Source: Nocardia concava NBRC 100430 (lineage in GTDB: Bacteria > Actinomycetota > Actinomycetes > Mycobacteriales > Mycobacteriaceae). Taken from it: a stretch of 56,619 nucleotides of DNA. The translations under genes were made by a program, and so were the position numbers. Under the pieces are notes generated by a model that was not told the origin of the DNA, did not search any database, and was given only the letters and a program-made list of their open reading frames with translations. Where the stretch lies: the NCBI RefSeq assembly GCF_000308815.1, contig NZ_BAFX01000054.1, positions 1-56,619 of the forward strand, written 5' to 3'. Below are positions 8,118 to 16,307 of this stretch, in pieces; position 1 is the first letter of the stretch; the number at the start of each line of letters is the position of its first letter.

Positions 8118-9107
8118 CTAGCGCCGGAACTGGGCGCGGTGAGCGGCGGGGGTGGTGCCGAGCAGGCGGTGGAAGTGATGGCGCAGATTGATGCTGGTGC
8201 CCAGGCCCGCGTCGGTGGCGATGCGATCCATGGTGTCGTCGGTGGATTCCAGCAGCAGGCGGGCGTGGTCGACGCGCTGCTGCAGCAGCCACTGCTGCGG
8301 GCTGGTGCCGGTGCGGTCGCGGAAGCGGCGGGTGAAGGTGCGCCGCGACATGAGGGCGGTGCGGGCCCAGCCGTCCAGATCCACCGGTTCGTCGAGATGC
8401 GTTCGCGCCCAGACCATCGCCTGTTCGATCGGGTCGTGATCGATGGATTCGGGGACGGCGACCGGGATGTACTGGGCCTGAGAGCCGCTGCGATGCGGGG
8501 CCAGCACCAGGCGGCGGGCTAGCTCGGCGGCGACGCGGCTGCCCTGATCGGAGCGGACCAGATGCAGGCAGCAGTCCAGGGCGGCGGCGACGCCCGCGGA
8601 GGTGATGAGGTCGCCGTCATCGGACCACAGGGAATCGGCGCGGACGCGGACGGCCGGATACGCGCGGCCGATCTCGGCGGCGGCAGACCAGTGCGTGGTG
8701 ATCTCGCGGCCGTCGGCCAGACCGCTGGCGGCGATCGCCCACGCGCCCAGGCACAGGCCGACGATGCGGGCGCCGCGGGCGTGGGCGCGGTGCAGCGCGT
8801 CGCGAATGGGTTCGGGCAGTGGGCGATCGCGCTCCCAGCTGGGGATGACGACGGTGTCGGCAATCTCGGTCGCCTCCAGGCCGTGGTGGATGACGAGGTC
8901 GAAACCCGCCGGGGTGGAGACGGTTCCGGGGTTTTCGGCGCAGACGATCACGCGGTAGGGGTTGCCGTCCGCGCCGCCCGCGCCGATGCGGCCGAAGACC
9001 AGGGTCGGGACGGAGAGGTGGAACGGGCTGATGCCGTCGAAGGCGAGGACGGCCACGGTGTGCGTGGCTGCCACTGCGTGCGGGGCGGCTGCGACGGAAT
9101 CGACCAT
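8118..9107 (-). CDS. GlxA-family transcriptional regulator (DJ-1/PfpI + AraC HTH)
   Basis: A 329-aa two-domain regulator. Residues about 17-190 form a DJ-1/PfpI amidotransferase-like domain with the nucleophile-elbow cysteine in IVGLCLGAW (Cys119). Residues about 225-329 carry the paired AraC/XylS helix-turn-helix motifs (LMSRRTFTRRFRDRTG and IATDAGLGTSINLRHHFHR). Such proteins sense small molecules or amides and usually activate nearby catabolic genes. It precedes the gamma-carbonic anhydrase gene by 9 bp and is divergent from the metallo-hydrolase gene across a 71-bp gap, so the divergent gene is a plausible target. Confidence 0.92.
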   Translation of the reverse strand: MVDSVAAAPHAVAATHTVAVLAFDGISPFHLSVPTLVFGRIGAGGADGNPYRVIVCAENPGTVSTPAGFDLVIHHGLEATEIADTVVIPSWERDRPLPEPIRDALHRAHARGARIVGLCLGAWAIAASGLADGREITTHWSAAAEIGRAYPAVRVRADSLWSDDGDLITSAGVAAALDCCLHLVRSDQGSRVAAELARRLVLAPHRSGSQAQYIPVAVPESIDHDPIEQAMVWARTHLDEPVDLDGWARTALMSRRTFTRRFRDRTGTSPQQWLLQQRVDHARLLLESTDDTMDRIATDAGLGTSINLRHHFHRLLGTTPAAHRAQFRR

Positions 9108-9178
9108 GGCCCGATCTTATCGATAAGCGGCCTTCGGGCCACTGTCGGGAGCGCGTCGAGATCGCGAAACTCATTGGC

Positions 9179-9970
9179 ATGACGAACACGATCGACACCG
9201 CAGCAGCCGCCACCACCCTCGAGGTGCTCCACATCGGCGGGCCCACAGTCCGATTCGCTTACGGCGACCTGACCTGGCTGACCGATCCCACGTTCGATGA
9301 GCCCGGCAATTACCCCGGCCCGGTGACCCTCTACAAGCTGACCGGTCCCGCCGTCTCGGCCGCCGAGGTCGGCCCGATCGACGTGGTGCTGCTGTCCCAC
9401 GACCAGCACAAGGACAACCTCGACGCCGCCGGGCGCGCCCTGCTGCCGAGCGTCGAGCACGTGCTGTCCACCCCGGATGCCGCCGAGCGCATCGAAGGCG
9501 TTCGCGGACTGGCGAACTGGGAATCGGTTCGGATCGGCGCGGTGACCGTCACCGGCGTCCCCGCTCAGCATGGGCCGGACGGGTGCGAGCCGTTCACCGG
9601 CGTGGTGACCGGATTCGTGCTGCAGGCCGACGGTCTGCCGACCGTGTACGTCTCCGGCGACAACGCCTCGGTGCCGATCGTCGAGCGGATCGCGGAACGC
9701 TTCGGCCGCATCGACATCGCCATCCTGAATGTCGGCGCCGCCAACACCGACCGCTTCGGCGACGCCGACCTGACCCTCAACGGCCGCACCGCCACCCAGG
9801 CCTCCGCCGCCCTCGGCGACGCCCTGATCGTCCCGGTCCACGCCGAGGGCTGGGCCCACTTCTCCGAGCACCTCGACTACCTGACCCACCGCTTCACCGT
9901 CACCGGCCGCGACCACCTCCTCCGCATCCCTGTCCCCGGCGAGGTCCTGTCCCTCGCCGCCGCGTCCTGA
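9179..9970 (+). CDS. MBL-fold metallo-hydrolase, UlaG-like
   Basis: A 263-aa metallo-beta-lactamase-fold protein. The N-terminus (LEVLHIGGPTVRFAYGDLTWLTDPTFD) matches the UlaG/YtnP-like subgroup that lacks a leader, and the metal motif reads LSHDQHKDNLD, a variant of HxHxDH with Asn in place of the second His. Further ligands appear in PAQHGPDG and VPVHAEGWAHF. Substrate is unknown; relatives cleave lactones, phosphodiesters or N-acyl phospholipids. It is divergent from the GlxA-type regulator and followed by a palindromic repeat that may terminate it. Confidence 0.85.
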   Translation: MTNTIDTAAAATTLEVLHIGGPTVRFAYGDLTWLTDPTFDEPGNYPGPVTLYKLTGPAVSAAEVGPIDVVLLSHDQHKDNLDAAGRALLPSVEHVLSTPDAAERIEGVRGLANWESVRIGAVTVTGVPAQHGPDGCEPFTGVVTGFVLQADGLPTVYVSGDNASVPIVERIAERFGRIDIAILNVGAANTDRFGDADLTLNGRTATQASAALGDALIVPVHAEGWAHFSEHLDYLTHRFTVTGRDHLLRIPVPGEVLSLAAAS

Positions 9971-9980
9971 CCGCCGCGCT

Positions 9981-10035
9981 GAGTGGCACACCGGTGAGGG
10001 GATTTGCCCGATTCCCCCTCGCTGGTGTGCCACTC
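9981..10035. repeat. Dispersed palindrome, family A copy 1 (GAGTGGCACA)
   Basis: Two 21-nt arms, 9981-10001 and 10015-10035, are inverted copies with two mismatches; both outer ends read GAGTGGCACACC on their own strand. The loop is 13 nt. It lies 10 bp after the metallo-hydrolase stop and could act as its terminator. A second copy is at 13490-13557. Confidence 0.8.
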
Positions 10036-10120
10036 AACGGTTTTGCTGAGGCGTAGCCGGACGGGAAATCGGGTCGTGGCGGTCGTGGCGGCGGCCGCCG
10101 TGCGGGGCCACGATGGCGGT

Positions 10121-11230
10121 ATGAGAATCGGGGTTCCGCGGGAGGTCAAGGAGCAGGAGTATCGGGTCGCACTGACCCCGGCCGGTGCCGGGGAACTGGC
10201 GCGGCACGGGCACGAGGTGCTGATGGAGGTGGGGGCGGGGGTCGGATCCGGGTTCGTGGATGCCGACTACGTCGCCGTCGGGGCGCGGATCGTGCCGACG
10301 CCGGAGGAGGTGTGGGCCGCGGCCGAACTGGTGCTGAAGGTGAAAGAGCCCATCGCCGAGGAATATTCGCGGATGCGGGACGGGCAGGTACTGTTTACCT
10401 TCTTGCATCTGGCGGCCTCGCGGGAGTGCACCGACGCGATATTGCGGTCCGGGATCACCGCCATCGCCTATGAGACCGTGCGCGCCGGCGACGGATCGCT
10501 GCCGCTGCTCGCGCCCATGAGCGAGGTGGCGGGCAAGCTCGGCAGCCAGGTGGGCGCGTATCACCTGATGTCGCCGCAGGGCGGGGCGGGCGTGCTACTG
10601 GGTGGGGTGCCCGGCGTGCGGCCCGCGGATGTGGTGGTGCTCGGCGGCGGGGTGGCGGGCAGCAACGCCGCGGTCGTCGCCATGGGGATGGGGGCGCGAG
10701 TCACGGTGCTGGACACCAATATCGCGCGCTTGCGGGAGCTCGACGCGCGGTTCGGCGGGCGGGTGGCGACCATCGGATCCAATGCGGCCGAGGTCGAAAA
10801 GGCGGTGCTGGCAGCGGATCTGGTGATCGGGTCGGTGCTGGTTCCCGGGGCGCGAGCGCCGAAACTGGTGCCCGACAGCCTGGTCGCGCACATGCGGCCC
10901 GGCTCGGTGCTGGTGGATATCGCCATCGATCAGGGCGGATGCTTCCAGAGCTCGCATCCGACCACGCACGCCGAACCGACGTTCCGCGTGGCGGATTCGC
11001 TGTTCTACTGCGTGGCGAACATGCCGGGAGCGGTGCCGCACACCTCGACGGTGGCGCTCACCAATGTGACGCTGCCGTATGCGCGCGCCATCGCGGATCT
11101 CGGGTGGCGGGACGCGTGTGCCGCCGATCATGGTCTGGCGCAGGGCCTTACGGCGCACGCCGGTCAGCTGTATTCACCCGAGGTCGCAGCCGCCCACGGA
11201 CTCCGGCCGGTAACCCGCGTCGCCTCCTGA
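10121..11230 (+). CDS. ald: Alanine dehydrogenase
   Basis: A 369-aa NAD-dependent enzyme that reversibly deaminates L-alanine to pyruvate and ammonia, close to the usual length of 371. The N-terminus MRIGVPREVKEQEYRVALTP is the family signature. Substrate-binding and catalytic elements are visible as LVLKVKEP and FTFLHLA (catalytic His). The NAD-binding Rossmann motif is VVLGGGVAGSNAA, followed by the acidic LDTN. The start at ATG 10121 is fixed by this N-terminus although the frame extends upstream. In mycobacteria ald responds to alanine, hypoxia and nutrient shift through AldR, but no aldR lies next to it here. Confidence 0.96.
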   Translation: MRIGVPREVKEQEYRVALTPAGAGELARHGHEVLMEVGAGVGSGFVDADYVAVGARIVPTPEEVWAAAELVLKVKEPIAEEYSRMRDGQVLFTFLHLAASRECTDAILRSGITAIAYETVRAGDGSLPLLAPMSEVAGKLGSQVGAYHLMSPQGGAGVLLGGVPGVRPADVVVLGGGVAGSNAAVVAMGMGARVTVLDTNIARLRELDARFGGRVATIGSNAAEVEKAVLAADLVIGSVLVPGARAPKLVPDSLVAHMRPGSVLVDIAIDQGGCFQSSHPTTHAEPTFRVADSLFYCVANMPGAVPHTSTVALTNVTLPYARAIADLGWRDACAADHGLAQGLTAHAGQLYSPEVAAAHGLRPVTRVAS

Positions 11231-11258
11231 AAACGCGACGGGCCCGCACTCACCCCCC

Positions 11259-11326
11259 CGTCATCCCAGCATGCTTTTGGCTGGGATCCATTGGTGGATT
11301 CCGGCCAAAAGCACGCCGGAATGACG
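11259..11326. repeat. Dispersed palindrome, family B copy 1 (CGTCATTCCGGCG)
   Basis: Arms of about 32 nt (11259-11290 and 11295-11326) are inverted copies. The right arm, read in reverse, is CGTCATTCCGGCGTGCTTTT then GGCCGGAATCCA; the left arm differs by five transitions. It occupies the gap between the convergent ald and sigma-factor genes, where it can form a long hairpin and serve as a bidirectional terminator. A nearly identical element is at 19820-19894. Confidence 0.85.
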
Positions 11327-11357
11327 AAGGCGATTGTGGGCCCGTAGCTTTCGTGGT

Positions 11358-12317
11358 TCAGGCGTTGTCGCTGCCCTGCTCGCCCAGCGGCCAATCCGGC
11401 TCGCGGTCGTCGGGCAGGTGGATCTTGTCGGGGTTGCGCACCACGTCGATCTTGGTGATGCGGCCCTCGTCGATGGTGAACGAGAAGACGCCGGTGTTCT
11501 TGCCGTCGAACACCACCAGCCCCGGGCGGCCGTTGACCAGCACCGAACGACCCCACGCGCCACCGACCTTGGATGCGAACCCGAGGAAGCCGAGCAGCGT
11601 CTCGGCCACCTTCTCCGCGCCGTGCATGGGATGCAGGAACGCCTGCACCTTGCCGCCGCCGTCGGAGGTGAAGGTGACATTCGCGTCGAGCAGGCCCAGC
11701 AGGGCGCTCAGATCACCCGAACGCCAGGCGACCGCGAAGGCGGAGACCACCTTCTCGTGCTCGTCCGGGCTGGCCGGGAAGCGGGGCGTGCCGTTCTCCA
11801 CGTGTTTGCGGGCGCGCGAAGCCAATTGGCGTACGGCGGCCGGGGTGCGGCCGACCACCTCGGCGACCTCCGGGCCGGACATGCCGAAGACCTCCTGCAG
11901 CACGAAGGCGGTGCGCTCGGCCGGGGACAGCGACTCCAGCACCACCAGCAGGGCGGTGGTGACGCGCTCGTCCTGGGAGACACGGTCGGCCGGATCGTCC
12001 CAGGTGGTGATCTCCGGCTCCGGAAGCCATTCGCCCACATACTGTTCGCGCCGCGCCCGCGCCGAGCCGAGGTAATCGAGCGCGAGCCGCCCGGTGACGG
12101 TGGTCAGCCAGGCGCGCAGATTCTCGATATCCGCACCTTCCGGACTGGTCTCGTAGTACCGCACCAGCCGCAGCCAAGCCTCCTGCACCACATCATCGGC
12201 ATCGCTCAAACTGCCGAGCGTGCTGTAGGCGACCCGCCGCAGATACCCGCGATGCTCCTCGAACTGCCGCGCCAACTCCGCCTGATCGGGCCCGCCGCGC
12301 CGCTCTCCACCACTCAT
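11358..12317 (-). CDS. sigJ: ECF-type RNA polymerase sigma factor, SigJ/ECF41-like with SnoaL-like tail
   Basis: A 319-aa alternative sigma factor. Region 2 (about 15-80) includes SLSDADDVVQEAWLRLV; region 4 (about 130-185) includes MSGPEVAEVVGRTPAAVRQLASRAR. The WLPEP motif between them and the C-terminal SnoaL/NTF2-like domain (residues about 195-300, with DGGGK and NPDKI) are hallmarks of the ECF41 group, in which the extra domain replaces an anti-sigma factor and tunes activity. ECF41 genes usually sit beside a target oxidoreductase or carboxymuconolactone decarboxylase-like gene; none is adjacent here. M. tuberculosis SigJ is a relative and is linked to peroxide response. Confidence 0.9.
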   Translation of the reverse strand: MSGGERRGGPDQAELARQFEEHRGYLRRVAYSTLGSLSDADDVVQEAWLRLVRYYETSPEGADIENLRAWLTTVTGRLALDYLGSARARREQYVGEWLPEPEITTWDDPADRVSQDERVTTALLVVLESLSPAERTAFVLQEVFGMSGPEVAEVVGRTPAAVRQLASRARKHVENGTPRFPASPDEHEKVVSAFAVAWRSGDLSALLGLLDANVTFTSDGGGKVQAFLHPMHGAEKVAETLLGFLGFASKVGGAWGRSVLVNGRPGLVVFDGKNTGVFSFTIDEGRITKIDVVRNPDKIHLPDDREPDWPLGEQGSDNA

Positions 12318-12411
12318 CGCACCCTCACTGCTCGCTCACGCCCGCCCGATCGGGCAGGCCGTCCACAGAACCGACGAAACCGATCGCCGGACTGTGACAT
12401 TCCCGCCGAAT

Positions 12412-13452
12412 CTACCGGTCAGCGTCGCGGCGTCCGCGTCGCAGCAGCCAGGCGGCCGCCGCGGCGGCGAGGGCCGTGGCGATCTGAACGGCTTCGGAGA
12501 GGCGAACCGCGCGGCGCAGGTCGGGGACGCGCGGGACCGGGCCGTCGCCGAGGGTGGGCCGCATCTCCACGCCGTGGCGGTATTCGGTCTTGCCGCCGAG
12601 CATCACGCCGAGCGCACCCGCCATCGACGCTTCCGCCACACCGGCATTGGGACTCGGATGCTTCGCCGCATCGCGCCGCCAGGCCCGCCACGCATCCGCG
12701 GGCCGCCCGCCTACCACGGGAGCCAATGCGACGGTGATCAATCCGCTGACCCGCGCCGGAACCAGATTCGCCACATCATCGGTCCGCGCGGCCGCCCACC
12801 CGAACCGCCCGTACCGCTCGTTCCGATACCCCACCATCGCATCCAACGTGTTCACCGCCCGATACGCCAACAACCCCGGCACCCCCGCAACCGCCCCCCA
12901 AACCAGCGGCGCCACAGTCGCATCCGAGGTGTTCTCCGCAATCGACTCCACCGCGGCCCGCGCCAGCCCATCCGCATCCAGCAAATTCGGATCCCGCCCA
13001 CACAACGACGGCAACAACTCCCGCGCCCCCTCGATATCCCCCGCCTCCAACCGATCCGCCATCTCCCGCCCGGTCCGCGCCAGCGTCGTCCCACCGAGCA
13101 CGGTCCAGGTAGCCGCAGCCGTCAACACCACGTCGCCCAGCCTCAGGCCGACTGCGCCGGGCCCCCGGCCGATCGCGCGATCGCCCTCGATCCCCGTGCA
13201 CCGCCGCGCGGTCCGCCCGCTCGTACTCCGCCGCCCCACCATTCGCCGAGCCGCGATCCCGAGCCCTGCCACCGCTCCAACCAGTACGACTTCGTGAACC
13301 ACCCCGGCGGCCCGGCTGTCGCGATAGGTGAACTCCTCCACCTTCATCGCCGCCGACCCGAATCCAGCCACCGGATGCCCGCGCCGTGGATCCCCGAACA
13401 CCCGGTCCATCGCGAACCCGAGCACCAGTCCAGCCGCCGCAGCAGTCCCCAT
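12412..13452 (-). CDS. cobD: Adenosylcobinamide-phosphate synthase (CobD/CbiB)
   Basis: A 346-aa integral membrane enzyme of cobalamin synthesis that attaches the aminopropanol side chain to cobyric acid. The N-terminal signature GFAMDRVFGDPRRGHPV is typical. Further family blocks are AAVESIAENTSDATVAPL, YRAVNTLDAMVGYRNERY and DAAKHPSPNAGVAEA. Several hydrophobic segments, including one at the C-terminus (ALAAAAAAWLL), fit a multi-pass protein. ATG 13452 is preferred; a GTG two codons upstream (13458) is possible. The rest of the cobalamin pathway is not in the window except the CobC-like enzyme nearby. A family-A palindrome lies just upstream. Confidence 0.94.
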   Translation of the reverse strand: MGTAAAAGLVLGFAMDRVFGDPRRGHPVAGFGSAAMKVEEFTYRDSRAAGVVHEVVLVGAVAGLGIAARRMVGRRSTSGRTARRCTGIEGDRAIGRGPGAVGLRLGDVVLTAAATWTVLGGTTLARTGREMADRLEAGDIEGARELLPSLCGRDPNLLDADGLARAAVESIAENTSDATVAPLVWGAVAGVPGLLAYRAVNTLDAMVGYRNERYGRFGWAAARTDDVANLVPARVSGLITVALAPVVGGRPADAWRAWRRDAAKHPSPNAGVAEASMAGALGVMLGGKTEYRHGVEMRPTLGDGPVPRVPDLRRAVRLSEAVQIATALAAAAAAWLLRRGRRDADR

Positions 13453-13489
13453 ACGCACCCGCCGAGGCTATCCGACCCGCATGTTTCGC

Positions 13490-13557
13490 CGAGTGGCACA
13501 TCTTGGAGGCGAGATTAGGGAGCTTTCGGACATTTCCCCTCCAGGATGTGCCACTCG
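13490..13557. repeat. Dispersed palindrome, family A copy 2 (GAGTGGCACA)
   Basis: Arms 13490-13509 and 13538-13557 (20 nt each, one mismatch) begin CGAGTGGCACATC on each strand and enclose a 28-nt loop. It lies between the end of the SURF1 gene and the start of cobD, both leftward, so it could terminate the SURF1 transcript. Confidence 0.8.
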
Positions 13558-13587
13558 ATGGAGCTGGCGTCGTGGTGGCGGGTCGCG

Positions 13588-14619
13588 TCAGCGGCGGGTG
13601 CCGCCGTAGCGGTCGGCCAAGCGGGCCTCATTGGCGGTCGGCTTGCGGGTGGGGGCGGGGTCGTTGGGCCTCGTTGTGGTTGCGGGGGAGGCGGATTCGG
13701 GGGTGGCCGGGCCGTTCGGGGTGGGTGTGCTGTCTGGTCGGTCGGAGGCAACCGGCGTGACAGAGCTGTCGGGCTGAGGTGTGCTCGGCTCGGTGTCGGC
13801 GGCCGGGTTGGTGGCCGAGGCTGGTTCGGGTGTGGCTTCGGCCTTTTCGCGGCGGCGGGCTCGGATTTCGGCCCAGACGAAGTAGCCGAGGCCCAAGGGG
13901 GCCATTACGCCGAAGGCGAGCCATTGGAGGCCGTAGGAGAGGTAGGGGCCTGCGTCGAGTTGGGGGAGGGGGTCGGGGGTGAAGGCGCCGGGCTGGTTGG
14001 CCTCCAGCTGCAGGTAGCCGCCCAGGCCGTCGGTGGGGATGGGGGTGAGGGGGAGGCCGAGGACCGTGGATTCCTGCTGGGTGTCGGTCGAATAGACCTG
14101 GCGGTAGCCGTCTTCCGTGGTGGGGGGTTTCTTCTCGATGATGCCTTCGGACGCGCGGACTCGGGCCTCGAGGTGTTGGGGGCCGGTCGGGGGCGCGGGG
14201 ATGGCGGGCGGGTGGGTGCCGCCCTCGGCGGCGGCGATCTGGCCGCGGTCGACGAGCAGGGTCTGACCGTCGTCGAGGCGGAAGGCGGCGAGGACGGTGT
14301 AGGCGGGCTGGCCGTCGAGGTGGCGCAGGCGCACGAGGACGGTCGAGTCGGGGACGTAGGTGCCGTTCGCGGTGACGCGTCGCCATTCGGTGTTCTTGCC
14401 GGTGCCAGACAGCATGGTGGTGACGTCGACCGGGTCGGCCTTCACCGAATTGCTGATCCGGTCATTGCGTTCGGAGGTGCGGGTGTTCTTGCCCAGCTGC
14501 CAGGGGGCCAGGATCGAGAAACACAGGTACGCGAATCCTGCCACCACGACAGCGAGGATCACCCAGCTCGGCCGCAGCAAGAACGTCAGGCGCCGCAGCC
14601 ACGAAGTCTTCGAGCTCAT
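13588..14619 (-). CDS. SURF1-family cytochrome oxidase assembly protein
   Basis: A 343-aa inner-membrane protein. One transmembrane helix lies near residues 18-40 (WVILAVVVAGFAYLCFSILA) followed by PWQLGKN. A second lies near residues 228-250 (YGLQWLAFGVMAPLGLGYFVW). Between them is the extracytoplasmic SURF1 domain with family-like blocks LLVDRGQI and GYLQLEANQPG. SURF1 proteins help insert heme a into cytochrome c oxidase. The last 90 residues form a low-complexity tail rich in Pro, Thr and Ser, longer than in most relatives. Its ATG overlaps the stop of the upstream phosphatase gene, so the two are translationally coupled. Confidence 0.9.
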   Translation of the reverse strand: MSSKTSWLRRLTFLLRPSWVILAVVVAGFAYLCFSILAPWQLGKNTRTSERNDRISNSVKADPVDVTTMLSGTGKNTEWRRVTANGTYVPDSTVLVRLRHLDGQPAYTVLAAFRLDDGQTLLVDRGQIAAAEGGTHPPAIPAPPTGPQHLEARVRASEGIIEKKPPTTEDGYRQVYSTDTQQESTVLGLPLTPIPTDGLGGYLQLEANQPGAFTPDPLPQLDAGPYLSYGLQWLAFGVMAPLGLGYFVWAEIRARRREKAEATPEPASATNPAADTEPSTPQPDSSVTPVASDRPDSTPTPNGPATPESASPATTTRPNDPAPTRKPTANEARLADRYGGTRR

Positions 14620-15122
14620 GCGGTGCGGCCCCCGGTCTCCTCGGTCTCCCCGAGTTGCTCGCGCACCCAGTCCAGCAGTCCCGGCATGGCGGCCTCGATC
14701 TGCTCGCGCACCAATGCGAAATCGGACTGATCCCCGTAGTACGGATCCGGCACCGACCGCCCGGTGGCGTGCGGATCGAAACTCCGCAACAGCCGCCGCC
14801 GATCCGACGGCACCCCCATCCGCGCCAGATCCCGCTCATGCCCGGTATCGAGCGCGACGAGCAGATCGGCATCCCGATGGTCGGGCCCGATCACCGCCGC
14901 CGCATGCCCGGTCGAATACCCGTGCGCCCGCAGCTCCTTGTTGGTCCGAGAGTCGGCCTCGTCCCCGACATGCCAACTTCCGGTCCCAGCGCTGCTCACC
15001 CGCACCCGATCCGCCAACCCCGCGCGCTCCAGATGCGCGGCGAAGATCTTCTCGGCCATCGGGGACCGGCAGATATTGCCGGTGCAGATGAAGGTCACAT
15101 GCAGGTCGCCCACGACAGCCAT
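14616..15122 (-). CDS. ptpA: Low-molecular-weight protein-tyrosine phosphatase (PtpA-like)
   Basis: A 168-aa phosphatase. The P-loop FICTGNICRSP holds the CX5R catalytic motif (Cys13, Arg19), and the general-acid aspartate sits in VPDPYYGD near residue 128. Length and motifs fit the family. M. tuberculosis PtpA is its likely counterpart and is exported to dephosphorylate host proteins; whether this protein does so cannot be told. The stop overlaps the SURF1 start by 4 nt. It is divergent from the CobC-like gene with only about 45 bp between starts, so the two promoters must overlap. Confidence 0.92.
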   Translation of the reverse strand: MAVVGDLHVTFICTGNICRSPMAEKIFAAHLERAGLADRVRVSSAGTGSWHVGDEADSRTNKELRAHGYSTGHAAAVIGPDHRDADLLVALDTGHERDLARMGVPSDRRRLLRSFDPHATGRSVPDPYYGDQSDFALVREQIEAAMPGLLDWVREQLGETEETGGRTA

Positions 15123-15166
15123 TCTGGCCGGTGGCCGAGTGCGGCGGCCACGTAGGGTGGACGGCT

Positions 15167-16216
15167 GTGCTGGATGACACCGGGTTCGAGGGTTTCGACC
15201 ATGCCAGGCTGCGGCATCACGGGGACGTGGAGGCGCGGCCGGGGATGGTCGACTTCGCGGTGAACGTTCAGGGGAGTGCGCCGCCGGAGTGGTTGCGGGA
15301 GCGGTTGGCGGGGCGGCTGGGGGAGCTCGGGCGGTATCCGGGGGAAGCGGATGTGCGGGCCGCGCGGGCGGCGGTGGCGGCTCGGCACGGGCGGTCGATC
15401 GACGAGGTGCTGTTGCTGGCGGGGGTCGCGGAGGGGTTCGCGATGCTGCCGCGGCTGGGGTCGGAGCTGGCGGCGGTGATCCATCCGTCCTTCACCGAGC
15501 CGGAGCTGGCGTTGCGGGAGGGCAGGGTGCCGGTGACGCGGGTGATTCTGGAGCCGCCGTACACGCTGGATGGGGTTCGGATTCCCGAGCGGGCCGATCT
15601 GGTGGTGGTGGGCAATCCCACCAATCCGACGTCGGTTCTGCATGGGGCCGAGAGCATTCGGGCGCTGCGGCGGCCGGGGCGGATCGTGGTGGTGGACGAG
15701 GCGTTCGCGGATGCGGTGCCTGGGGAGGCGGAATCGCTTGCGGGGGAGAGTCTTCCGGACGTGCTGGTGTTCCGGAGTCTCACCAAGACGTGGGCGCTGG
15801 CCGGATTGCGGTGCGGGTATGTGCTGGGTGCGCCCGAGGTGCTGGCGCGGCTGAATCACGGTCGCGCGCACTGGCCGTTGGGGACGTTGCAGCTGGAAGC
15901 CATTGCGGCGGTGAGTGAACCGGCGGCCGTCGCCGAGGCGCGGCGCAAGGCCGAGGTCATCGCGGCCGATCGCGCGGCCATGATTCCGCGGCTGCGGGAT
16001 CTCGGCATCGAGGTGCACGAGCCCGCTCACGGGCCGTTCCTGCTGATCCGGGTGCCGGATGCCGAATTGTTGCGAAAGAAGCTCGCCGACAAGGGGATCG
16101 CGGTGCGGCGCGGTGATACGTTCCCCGGATTGGAGACGGGCTTCCTGCGCGTGGCGGTGCGTCCGGCGGCGGAGGTTGATCGGCTCGTCGAGGCGGTGCG
16201 CGAGGTCGGGTTGTGA
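15167..16216 (+). CDS. cobC: Rv2231c-family PLP-dependent protein (CobC/HisC-like aminotransferase fold)
   Basis: A fold-type I PLP enzyme of about 349 aa. The Schiff-base lysine lies in RSLTKTWALAGLRCGY, the cofactor-contacting Asp and Asn in VVVDEAF and VVVGNPTNPTS, and the phosphate-contacting residues near AGVAEGF. The closest known relatives are L-threonine-O-3-phosphate decarboxylase (CobD of Salmonella, also called CobC), which makes aminopropanol phosphate for cobalamin, and histidinol-phosphate aminotransferases. Proximity to cobD supports a cobalamin role. GTG 15167 is preferred because the N-terminus LDDTGFEGFDHARLRHHGD is family-like; a GTG at 15131 is the alternative. Confidence 0.85.
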   Translation: MLDDTGFEGFDHARLRHHGDVEARPGMVDFAVNVQGSAPPEWLRERLAGRLGELGRYPGEADVRAARAAVAARHGRSIDEVLLLAGVAEGFAMLPRLGSELAAVIHPSFTEPELALREGRVPVTRVILEPPYTLDGVRIPERADLVVVGNPTNPTSVLHGAESIRALRRPGRIVVVDEAFADAVPGEAESLAGESLPDVLVFRSLTKTWALAGLRCGYVLGAPEVLARLNHGRAHWPLGTLQLEAIAAVSEPAAVAEARRKAEVIAADRAAMIPRLRDLGIEVHEPAHGPFLLIRVPDAELLRKKLADKGIAVRRGDTFPGLETGFLRVAVRPAAEVDRLVEAVREVGL

Positions 16217-16243
16217 CGCGGTCTGGACGGCTGTGACGTGGTT

Positions 16244-16289
16244 GGGGTTTCAGGGGCAACGCCCTGAGAGCTCCGAGAGTTGGTAACTC
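16244..16289 (+). repeat. Dispersed repeat, family C copy 1
   Basis: The element reads GGGGTTTCAGGGGCAACGCC then CTGAGAGCTCCGAGAGTT and ends in the hairpin GAGTTGGTAACTC. It lies in the short spacer upstream of the Nif3-like gene. Related copies occur at 17540-17581 and, inverted, at 21267-21315. Confidence 0.7.
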
Positions 16290-16307
16290 AGGCGAGGAGG
16301 TTGGGTT

